Of a stretch of 6,146 bases of DNA, positions 1 to 4,528 are shown piece by piece. Source of the stretch: an uncultured Candidatus Melainabacteria bacterium (GTDB taxonomy: Bacteria > Cyanobacteriota > Vampirovibrionia > Gastranaerophilales > Gastranaerophilaceae); contig CALEJY010000174.1 of the NCBI GenBank assembly GCA_937898445.1, positions 1 through 6,146 of the forward strand, read 5' to 3'. The notes beneath the pieces were generated by a model. The model saw only the letters and a program-made list of their open reading frames with translations. It was not told the DNA's origin and did no database searches. How positions within the stretch are numbered: the first letter of the stretch is position 1; the number at the start of each line of letters is the position of its first letter. The position numbers were made by a program, and so were the translations under genes.

Positions 1-188
1 TCTACTTCACTTTCAAAAGCTAAAATTCTCTCTATAACCTTAGCTTTGCTCTCTTTAAGCTGAGTTCTTGTCTTATTGCAGTTAACCTTTACTCCTAACT
101 TATCACATTCTGCAATAAGCATATCCCCCTTCATTGAGTATAACTTATCTTCTCTGCTCATTTCTTCTTTAATCATCATATTGTTCAT
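1..188 (-). CDS. Small SAP/HeH-like protein, N-terminal part (C-terminus outside window)
   Basis: The frame starts at an ATG with a perfect GGAGG ribosome binding site 8 nt upstream (201-197). It stays open for 62 codons to the window edge, so the C-terminus is missing. The first ~20 residues (MNNMMIKEEMSREDKLYSMK) are charged. They are followed by a pattern of the type D-M-L-I-A-E-C-D-K-L-G-V-K, then K-T-R-T-Q-L, then K-A-K-V-I-E-R-I-L-A-F. This resembles the helix-extended-loop-helix layout of SAP/HeH DNA-binding domains (L..-x-C..LG(I/V).., then K..(I/V)..RI). DNA or RNA binding is therefore a guess from pattern only. The gene has its own strong promoter (264-236) and is separated from the polymerase gene upstream, so it can be expressed independently. 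The coding call is firm; the domain assignment is weak. Confidence 0.75.
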   Translation of the reverse strand, partial: MNNMMIKEEMSREDKLYSMKGDMLIAECDKLGVKVNCNKTRTQLKESKAKVIERILAFESEV

Positions 189-199
189 AATAATTACCT

Positions 200-256
200 C
201 CATATAATATGTATTTGTTTTCTTAACTTGATTATATTGTAATACATATTATATGG
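200..256. repeat. Perfect 16-bp inverted repeat around promoter and RBS
   Basis: Positions 200-215 (plus strand CCATATAATATGTATT) are the exact reverse complement of 241-256, with a 25-nt loop. In the sense of the gene, the first arm lies in the promoter spacer and ends at the first base of the -10 box. The second arm ends in the first two bases of the GGAGG ribosome binding site. An RNA reading through from the polymerase gene contains both arms and could pair them. An RNA started by the promoter (about position 229) contains only the second arm. It could equally be two DNA half-sites for a dimeric repressor. Confidence 0.8.
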
Positions 257-264
257 AATGTCAA
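236..264 (-). promoter_or_regulatory. Sigma-A-type promoter for the SAP-like gene
   Basis: On the minus strand a perfect -35 box TTGACA (264-259) is followed by exactly 17 nt and a -10 box TACAAT (241-236). The predicted start is near A229, giving a leader of about 41 nt before the ATG at 188. Box sequences, spacing, spacer end (TATGTAT) and the start of the leader are nearly the same as in the promoter at 4305-4277, which argues for a genuine shared regulatory class. A perfect inverted repeat (200-215/241-256) brackets it. Confidence 0.85.
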
Positions 265-284
265 CTACTATTTCCAATTTTTTT

Positions 285-2639
285 TTAATTTATTTCCACT
301 TCCGCACCATACCAGTTTTTAGTGAAATCAACATCACATTTAAAAGGTAATTTAATCAAATGCGTTGGGGCAGTTCTCATAAGATATGAAAGTCTTTCTC
401 CTGCTTCCTTTGCATTTTCAATAGGACATTCCCCAATAACTTCATCATGTACTTGTATGAGTAGATGAAAATCAAGCTCTTTCATTCTTTCATCATTATT
501 TATTGCAATCATAGCCAGCTTTGTTATATCTGCGGCTGAACCTTGTACTCTTGCATTAACACATTGTCTCTCTGCTTGTGCTATATATCCACCATTATCC
601 TTAATCTTAATTCCTTGAGCTAAAGCACTTTGAATTATATCATTTTTCTTTTTCCAACCAAACGCCTTATCAAGTTGTTTAAGATAACTATCTTTTACTT
701 TCTTAGGAACTTCTGTTGATACTTCACTTCCAAATGCCAAGGGGTCAAAGTTTGTTACATTTCCGCTGTAACTAAATTCATATGGCTCTAATTGCATATC
801 TTTTAAATGTCTTCTTCTGCCCCATGCTGTGGTCACATAGCCCTCAGTTCTTGCCATATTCTGTGAATCTTCAATGAACTTTCCAAGAGCTGGGAAGGAA
901 GCTATAACCTTATCATATATAGCCTGAGCCTCCTTAGTAGATACTCCAAGCTGTTCTGCAATTGAAGGAATCTGCCGTCCATATAAGATACCTAATACAA
1001 TACTCTTAGCTTGACTTCTTCTTTCCTTACCTGCTAGATTGACTGTTCCATCTGGTCTGAACTCTTTACATTCTTCGTATGGTTTATGAAATGCAAGTGC
1101 GGCTATTGTAGCATAAATATCCTTACCATTTATAAATGCTTCCTGCATTTTTTTATCATTCGATAAATGAGCTGTAACCATTGGTTCCTGTTGACTAAAA
1201 TCCGAGCCTATAAGTACATATCCATCTTGAGCTTTAAACATCTGTCTAATCTCTTTATTGTGAGAAGGGATATTCTGGAGATTTGGGTCTTGTGAACTGA
1301 ATCTTCCTGTCTTTGCCCCATATTGATTATAGCTTGCATGAACTCTTCCATCTTCAAAAGCGATTTCCGGCATTTTATCAATATAAGTTCCAAGTAGCTT
1401 TTCCACATTTCGCATACCTAAAATAGCTTCGCATAGATTCTTTTCTTTCCCTTGTGCAAAGTGTTTTAGAATGTCCTCACCTGTTCCTCTAGGTGCTTTT
1501 TTATCCGGGCTTTCCAATCCTAAAATATCATAGAATAATATAGCCAACTGCGTAGGACTTGATAAGGATATAGGGTCAGATAGCTTACTAGCATTACTAG
1601 ATACTTTTGTATGACCATACTTCTTACCTTTACTTGTCTGTGAATTTGAATATTCAGTAGAGCCATCTGGGTAAGTATTAGAATAAGTTGCACCCATTCT
1701 ATAATTATCAATTTCATCTTTATACATTGCCAAGGCTTCATCAGCTTGTTTTTGTCTTTCTTCTCTTATCTTATGATATTTTTCATGTAGATTTTTGCAC
1801 ACATCAAAATCCAAACACACCCCTCTATCTTCCATATCTGCCACAACTGAAATAAGGGGCATTTCAATGTTCCAGAATACATTATATGGACCAGCTAATA
1901 CTCTTCTATTGAGTAATGTCTTTTGATACTCATATAATTCATAAGTCTTTATAGCATCACCTGCCGCATATAGATATGCTGTTGATATTGGAATATTATC
2001 GAAAGTAACACCATTAAACAAAGAATCAAAGGTCAATGATTCTGTATCTTTGCTATCACAGTATTTAAGATGTAAGTCCTTTAATCTATGACTTTCTTCT
2101 TCATCTATACAATATGCCGCTAACATTGTATCCCAATAAGGTTTGAAATCTATTCCAAGTGTCTTTCGGCATACACGGATATCATATTTTGCATTATGAA
2201 AAACCCATCTAATATCTTTGTGAAATTCTTTCATAATCTTTGATACTGTCTGTTCATCTAACTGTTCCTTTGTTCGTACACCTGTTATATAAGATTTATG
2301 ATTGATTGGAATATATGCCGCTTTTTGTCCTGGTGTATAAATACATCCACCAACTATATCTACAAGTAACGGATTTAATCCTGTTGTCTCTGTATCTAAC
2401 GCACCTTCTCCAACTTGCTTCATCTCTTTCATATATTCATATAATTGGTCTGGTTCCCTAATAAGAATATAATCATCCTTATGTACTGCCAATTTTTGGT
2501 TAGCAATAGCAACAATAGATTGTATTTGAGCGGCAATATTACTACCACCGCCCCTAATACTTGTTCTTGTTGTTACTGTTTTAGATTTTTTGAGTATATT
2601 CTTATCGTTGCTTTTTGGTCTTGCAAATGATAATGCCAT
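285..2639 (-). CDS. polA: Phage family A DNA polymerase (3'-5' exonuclease plus polymerase)
   Basis: This 784-aa replicative polymerase extends DNA primers at the phage fork and proofreads. The exonuclease domain has DEDDy motifs: D82-x-E84 in LDTETTGL, D153 in HNAKYD, and Y224-x3-D228. The polymerase domain has TGRFSSQDPNLQNIP (444-458), motif A with D480 (SDFSQQEP), motif B R541..K545..Y553-G, and motif C with H731-D732-E733. All catalytic residues are present. The 5'-3' exonuclease domain of bacterial Pol I is absent, as is usual in phage enzymes. Motif A reads DFSQQEP instead of DYSQIEL, and motif B has L549 where E. coli Pol I has F762. Extra residues at about 305-350 and 622-685 look like phage insertions in the thumb and fingers. 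The first ~50 residues are basic and of unknown role. The start is fixed by a GAGGAG site just upstream, 12 nt after the preceding gene. It is last in the SSB operon. Confidence 0.97.
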   Translation of the reverse strand: MALSFARPKSNDKNILKKSKTVTTRTSIRGGGSNIAAQIQSIVAIANQKLAVHKDDYILIREPDQLYEYMKEMKQVGEGALDTETTGLNPLLVDIVGGCIYTPGQKAAYIPINHKSYITGVRTKEQLDEQTVSKIMKEFHKDIRWVFHNAKYDIRVCRKTLGIDFKPYWDTMLAAYCIDEEESHRLKDLHLKYCDSKDTESLTFDSLFNGVTFDNIPISTAYLYAAGDAIKTYELYEYQKTLLNRRVLAGPYNVFWNIEMPLISVVADMEDRGVCLDFDVCKNLHEKYHKIREERQKQADEALAMYKDEIDNYRMGATYSNTYPDGSTEYSNSQTSKGKKYGHTKVSSNASKLSDPISLSSPTQLAILFYDILGLESPDKKAPRGTGEDILKHFAQGKEKNLCEAILGMRNVEKLLGTYIDKMPEIAFEDGRVHASYNQYGAKTGRFSSQDPNLQNIPSHNKEIRQMFKAQDGYVLIGSDFSQQEPMVTAHLSNDKKMQEAFINGKDIYATIAALAFHKPYEECKEFRPDGTVNLAGKERRSQAKSIVLGILYGRQIPSIAEQLGVSTKEAQAIYDKVIASFPALGKFIEDSQNMARTEGYVTTAWGRRRHLKDMQLEPYEFSYSGNVTNFDPLAFGSEVSTEVPKKVKDSYLKQLDKAFGWKKKNDIIQSALAQGIKIKDNGGYIAQAERQCVNARVQGSAADITKLAMIAINNDERMKELDFHLLIQVHDEVIGECPIENAKEAGERLSYLMRTAPTHLIKLPFKCDVDFTKNWYGAEVEIN

Positions 2640-2651
2640 ATAATTCTCCTC

Positions 2652-2807
2652 TTATTTGTTTGTTATTAGATTAAATAGTTTGGCAAGAAAAGATTTCTTT
2701 TCTTTCTTGCCGGACTTCACTTTTGCTTTTCTTTCAAAATCTGTGAAATCTGGCTTATTGTGATAACTATAATGGCTTCTTTCTCTATGCTTATTCTTTG
2801 TTGCCAT
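2652..2807 (-). CDS. 51-aa basic protein of unknown function between SSB and polymerase
   Basis: The ATG lies one base after the SSB stop codon (TAA-T-ATG), and the stop is 12 nt before the polymerase start, so it is embedded in the operon and probably translationally coupled to SSB. An AGG 8 nt upstream, inside the SSB tail codons, is the only ribosome binding site. The product begins MATKNKHRERSHYSYHNKPD and is rich in Lys, Arg and His. It ends with an amphipathic segment (KKSFLAKLFNLITNK). No membrane segment or cysteine motif is seen. I do not recognise the family. Its place suggests an accessory of SSB or polymerase, or a nucleic-acid-binding peptide; this is inference. A 9-bp inverted repeat lies inside the gene. 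Tight packing and normal start/stop signals support a real gene. Confidence 0.65.
   Translation of the reverse strand: MATKNKHRERSHYSYHNKPDFTDFERKAKVKSGKKEKKSFLAKLFNLITNK
2682..2711 (-). repeat. 9-bp inverted repeat (hairpin) inside the 51-aa gene
   Basis: GGCAAGAAA at 2682-2690 is matched exactly by TTTCTTGCC at 2703-2711, with a 12-nt loop. In the mRNA it would form a stable GC-capped stem about 45 nt before the polymerase start codon. No U-run follows on the minus strand, so it is not a typical Rho-independent terminator. It could be a processing or stability element that changes the SSB to polymerase ratio; that role is inferred only. Confidence 0.55.
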
Positions 2808-2808
2808 A

Positions 2809-3492
2809 TTACATACCTGCCCTTCTGCTTGTTGCTCTGCTTGCTCCTCTTCTTGACGGAAGCGGTTCTGTGTTTCTACGTCTTACCTGTGTATTATCTT
2901 CCGGATTGCTATCATTATTATCTGTATCTGGAAAACTTCCTGTATCAAGATATTCCTGCATTTCATCCGCTGACTTATCCATGATATATCCACCTAAAAA
3001 CTCAGGCTTTTCATAATTACTAATATCAATAGGCTTTGCTGGAGATACCTGTATATCATACTTGGTTTTCTTATCACCTTTCTTACCATTACGAATAATA
3101 TCCACTGGTTGCATACGCATATCTCCCCAGCGGTTTACAAGATTCTTAATCTTAGGAACGAATGTCTTTCCTCTGTTCCATATCTTAATCTTTGCGTCCT
3201 GCTGGTCAACCATAGCCAACATCATTACAACCTGTGTCTTTAATCCTGCGGCACACATAGGGCATACATCAATAGGGTCATCATAGTTTCTAAGACAATT
3301 TACAAATCTTGTCTTATCATTTCCATCATCCCACTTACCTACAACAGCCTGATGACAAGCATAAATATCAACATCTTCCATATCAGATACAAGAAGCTGT
3401 GCTGTTACCATATCACCATCATTCTCAAGTTTTAAAAACTCACTGTCCGAACCCCCATACTTGTCTACATCATCATAGTTAATTCTTCCCAT
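2809..3492 (-). CDS. Single-stranded DNA-binding protein, T4 gp32-like zinc type
   Basis: The product is 227 aa. It probably coats single-stranded DNA at the fork and contacts polymerase and primase. The key evidence is a zinc-ligand series H47-x18-C66-x10-C77-x2-C80 (NYDDPIDVCPMC), which matches the order H-x12-C-x9-C-x2-C of phage T4 gp32. A segment rich in beta-forming and basic/aromatic residues follows (IKIWNRGKTFVPKIKNLVNRWGD), as expected for the DNA-binding OB fold. Residues ~174-200 are strongly acidic, like the protein-interaction tail of SSBs. The last 25 residues, however, are Arg-rich (VRRRN..PSRRGASRATSRRAGM), which is unusual. The start is set by AAAGGAAA 5-6 nt upstream. It follows tRNA-Gln by 56 nt and is followed one base later by the 51-aa gene and then the polymerase. 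Overall sequence similarity to gp32 is low, so the family call rests on motif and context. Confidence 0.82.
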   Translation of the reverse strand: MGRINYDDVDKYGGSDSEFLKLENDGDMVTAQLLVSDMEDVDIYACHQAVVGKWDDGNDKTRFVNCLRNYDDPIDVCPMCAAGLKTQVVMMLAMVDQQDAKIKIWNRGKTFVPKIKNLVNRWGDMRMQPVDIIRNGKKGDKKTKYDIQVSPAKPIDISNYEKPEFLGGYIMDKSADEMQEYLDTGSFPDTDNNDSNPEDNTQVRRRNTEPLPSRRGASRATSRRAGM

Positions 3493-3524
3493 AATTGTTT
3501 CCTTTCTTAAATGTTTTTAGTTTC

Positions 3525-3547
3525 TTATAAGATTTAATATCTTATAA
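3525..3547 (-). repeat. AT-rich 9-bp inverted repeat just 3' of tRNA-Gln
   Basis: TTATAAGAT (3525-3533) and ATCTTATAA (3539-3547) are perfect inverted copies with a 5-nt loop. The hairpin begins one base after the tRNA discriminator base and ends about 30 nt before the SSB start codon. No U-tract follows it on the minus strand, so termination is unlikely. It might guide tRNA 3'-end processing or protect the 5' end of the SSB mRNA after the tRNA is cut out. Confidence 0.5.
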
Positions 3548-3548
3548 A

Positions 3549-3620
3549 CAGCCCTTGTCGGATTCGAACCAACAAATGCAGGAATCAAAATCCTGTGCCT
3601 TACCATTTGGCTAAAGGGCT
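3549..3620 (-). tRNA. tRNA-Gln (anticodon TTG)
   Basis: The 72-nt cloverleaf reads completely. The acceptor AGCCCTT pairs with AAGGGCT and the discriminator is G. The D-arm GCC..GGC encloses a loop with GG. The anticodon stem CAGGA/TCCTG encloses loop TTTTGAT, so the anticodon is TTG (Gln, CAA/CAG). The T-arm is GTTGG-TTCGAAT-CCGAC. No CCA is encoded, so the 3' end must be added by the host enzyme. Phage tRNAs of this kind can supplement host decoding or replace tRNAs cut during defence. It sits between the tRNA-like gene and the SSB gene and is probably cut out of a common transcript. Confidence 0.96.
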
Positions 3621-3700
3621 ATAATATAATCTATATTAGTTACTTTTATGAAGTTGCAATCAAAGCAACCTTTATACATCCTTCACATTATAGATGGTGT

Positions 3701-3805
3701 CGGGATAGGTGGGAATCGAACCCACGAAGTATTGAATGTTCACAGCTGTTATTCATTCACCAGCTTTCTTTGTTTTGCCTGCTTTAGCCTCTTGCATACT
3801 ATCCC
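3701..3805 (-). tRNA. Class II tRNA-like gene with no recognisable anticodon arm (possible pseudo-tRNA)
   Basis: Three of the four tRNA arms are good. The acceptor GGGATAG/CTATCCC is seven perfect pairs with discriminator G. The D-arm is TGC/GCA around AAGAGGCTAAA, the loop style of tRNA-Tyr and other class II tRNAs. The T-arm is GTGGG-TTCGATT-CCCAC. The middle 54 nt are abnormal: at the expected anticodon position (about 3770-3785) the sequence is A-rich, cannot form a 5-bp stem and has no U33. Other helices are possible, AGCTG/CAGCT (12-nt loop) or TGAATG/CATTCA (15-nt loop), but they exclude each other and neither gives a 7-nt loop. The total of 105 nt is ~18 nt longer than a usual class II tRNA, and an imperfect direct repeat (AGCTGGTGAAT.. 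and AGCTGTGAACAT..) may account for the excess. No amino acid can be assigned. Either a decayed tRNA or a tRNA mimic. Confidence 0.6.
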
Positions 3806-3808
3806 ATA

Positions 3809-3836
3809 ATTATAATATTGTTTTAAGTATATTCAA
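3809..3836 (-). promoter_or_regulatory. Possible promoter ahead of the tRNA/SSB region
   Basis: On the minus strand TTGAAT (3836-3831), a 16-nt spacer and a perfect TATAAT (3814-3809) lie over the last codons of the 62-aa gene. The expected start, about 7 nt after the -10 box, is near 3802, three bases inside the tRNA-like gene. It would therefore suit tRNA-Gln and SSB better than the tRNA-like RNA. The region is AT-rich, so chance is possible. Confidence 0.35.
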
Positions 3837-3998
3837 ATATTTAATTTCTTCAGATGTAAGATTATATCTAACACCATAAGCTAATACATACGGCTTATTA
3901 TTTAGTGACCTAATTTTAAAAGCCTTTTCATCTTCTGTGCCTTCCCAAAGAACCAACTTTAATGTGCCACTGGGCATACCCATCTTAATAGTTCGCAT
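3810..3998 (-). CDS. 62-aa protein of unknown function
   Basis: A longer frame opens at a GTG at 4058, inside the T-arm-like fragment. The ATG at 3998 is far more likely because a perfect GGAGG lies 8 nt upstream of it. The product (starting MRTIKMGMPSGTLKLVLWEG) is a small mixed-charge protein with alternating hydrophobic residues, probably beta-rich in its first half (TLKLVLWEG..AFKIRSL..PYVLAYGV) with a short helix at the end (TSEEIKYLNILKTIL). No cysteines, signal peptide or membrane segment are seen. I do not recognise the family. It is the second gene after the promoter at 4305-4277 and its stop lies 4 nt before the tRNA-like gene. Small genes beside tRNAs are common in phage early regions, but no function is claimed. 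Confidence 0.7.
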   Translation of the reverse strand: MRTIKMGMPSGTLKLVLWEGTEDEKAFKIRSLNNKPYVLAYGVRYNLTSEEIKYLNILKTIL

Positions 3999-4006
3999 AT
4001 CTTTGT

Positions 4007-4011
4007 CCTCC
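4007..4011 (-). promoter_or_regulatory. Ribosome binding site that fixes the start of the 62-aa gene
   Basis: GGAGG lies on the minus strand 8 nt before the ATG at 3998. The same frame continues upstream to a GTG at 4058 and to another ATG (4011-4013) that overlaps the GGAGG itself. Neither has a usable site, so the short form is preferred. Confidence 0.75.
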
Positions 4012-4037
4012 ATTTTATGTGTTATTGCTTCACTTAA

Positions 4038-4063
4038 TAGGGGTGGCAGGAATTGCACCCGCC
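4038..4063 (-). other. Orphan tRNA T-arm plus acceptor 3' strand
   Basis: On the minus strand GCGGG-TGCAATT-CCTGC forms a 5-bp stem with a 7-nt loop, plus one extra outer G-C pair. CACCCCT and A follow, in the positions of acceptor 66-72 and the discriminator. The loop matches the T-loop pattern TTCRAnT except that the second T is G. No partner AGGGGTG, D-arm or anticodon arm is found in the ~90 nt upstream, which instead code for the 52-aa protein. It is therefore a fragment: a tRNA remnant, an attP-like tRNA 3' end, or a chance hairpin. Confidence 0.45.
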
Positions 4064-4069
4064 TACCGT

Positions 4070-4228
4070 CTATGCCTCTAATTCATTGATGAGAGTTTCT
4101 ATTGCTCTATCGTCTTCTGTTAATTCTTTGACTGCTACGTTGGTTTCTGTTATTCCAATGTAACCCTCGTTTAATAAATCTCTTAAAACATCGATGTCTT
4201 TCATTTCGTAATTTGTAACGTATCTCAT
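4070..4228 (-). CDS. 52-aa acidic protein of unknown function
   Basis: The frame runs from ATG at 4228 to TAG at 4070 and is preceded by an AAAGGGTG ribosome binding site about 6 nt away. The product begins MRYVTNYEMKDIDVLRDLLN and ends TLINELEA. It is acidic and looks mostly helical (DIDVLRDLLNEG, AVKELTEDDRAIETLINELEA). No known motif is seen. It is the first gene after the strong promoter at 4305-4277, with a leader of about 40 nt, so it should be among the well-expressed small proteins. Small acidic early phage proteins often act on host enzymes or defences; for this one that is only a possibility. Promoter, leader, binding site and clean stop together support a real gene despite its size. 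Confidence 0.72.
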   Translation of the reverse strand: MRYVTNYEMKDIDVLRDLLNEGYIGITETNVAVKELTEDDRAIETLINELEA

Positions 4229-4276
4229 ATCAATCACCCTTTAACCTTTCTAGGTATTTCTTTAACTTATGAATAT

Positions 4277-4305
4277 ATTGTAATACATATATAAGGAAAT
4301 GTCAA
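4277..4305 (-). promoter_or_regulatory. Sigma-A-type promoter for the small-gene/tRNA cluster
   Basis: On the minus strand TTGACA (4305-4300), a 17-nt spacer and TACAAT (4282-4277) match those of the promoter at 264-236. The spacer ends in the same TATGTAT, and the initial transcribed region again contains a (T)AAGTTAA element. The predicted start is near A4270. The -35 box begins 8 nt after the stop of the orphan primase fragment. A weaker version of the inverted repeat seen at 200-256 may exist (4245-4258 against the spacer). It probably drives the 52-aa and 62-aa genes and perhaps the tRNAs, SSB and polymerase, since no terminator is seen between them. Confidence 0.85.
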
Positions 4306-4312
4306 GCATTTT

Positions 4313-4528
4313 TTAAAAAATAATTTTACAATTTAAAAATTCTTCTTGCAAGTCATTTATATCTCTATTATCTGGATATACAAGTTCTTTTATAATTTTT
4401 CCACGCACATTTTTTCTAAATCTTTCTGTTGCTTTTCTTCCTGCTTCGTCCGGGTCAAATGCAAGAATATATTCTCGTACAAGTAATTTATTCAATATTT
4501 CATTTAGAATATCTATTAAATGTCCTGC
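4313..4528 (-). pseudogene. Orphan C-terminal fragment of a DnaG-type primase (Toprim remnant)
   Basis: The frame is open from after a TAG (GCA at 4528) to TAA at 4313, 71 codons. The only start is a poor TTG at 4495 without a ribosome binding site. It reads ILAFDPDEAGRKATERF..KIIKEL..DINDL and aligns with the last part of the primase at 5327-6146: ILA-D-x-D-x-AGRKA, a 10-residue linker of equal length, KIIKEL and DIND(L/M). It therefore has the D-x-D motif of a Toprim domain but not the upstream glutamate motif. Similarity seems to continue upstream past the TTG into bases that also encode the last endonuclease residues (4528-4500). The two copies differ clearly, so this is not a recent duplication. 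It is best explained as the original primase 3' end, displaced when the endonuclease gene inserted. Confidence 0.8.

Noticed and set aside
181..208. Plus-strand promoter (TTGTTC, 16 nt, TATAAT)
   Set aside because: Weak -35 box and no plus-strand gene follows. The TATAAT is explained by the inverted repeat.
2445..3286. Plus-strand frames of 61-74 codons opposite polymerase and SSB
   Set aside because: They lie antisense to strongly supported genes, have odd Leu/Tyr/Cys-rich composition and no ribosome binding sites.
3652..3670. Anticodon-arm-like hairpin (GTTGC-TTTGATT-GCAAC on the minus strand)
   Set aside because: It has a 7-nt loop, but no D-arm, T-arm or acceptor pair can be found around it, and position 37 would be T.
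3616..3681. 22-codon minus-strand frame (MYKGCFDCNFIKV...) between the two tRNA genes
   Set aside because: The GAAGG directly touches the ATG, leaving no spacing, and the frame runs into the tRNA-Gln acceptor. CxxC in 22 residues is not enough support.
3999..4058. Upstream extension of the 62-aa gene to 82 aa
   Set aside because: The GTG start lies inside the T-arm-like hairpin and has no ribosome binding site, while the ATG at 3998 has a perfect one.
4038..4130. Complete tRNA using the T-arm at 4038-4063
   Set aside because: No acceptor 5' strand AGGGGTG and no D or anticodon arm upstream; the DNA there is occupied by a well-supported 52-aa gene.
4306..4322. Rho-independent terminator around ATTTTTTAAAAAAT
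   Set aside because: Pure A/T palindrome without a GC stem, overlapping a stop codon and abutting a promoter -35 box.
4313..4495. A real 60-aa protein started by TTG
   Set aside because: No ribosome binding site, similarity extends upstream of the TTG, and the sequence is half of a Toprim domain without its glutamate motif. Treated as a remnant.
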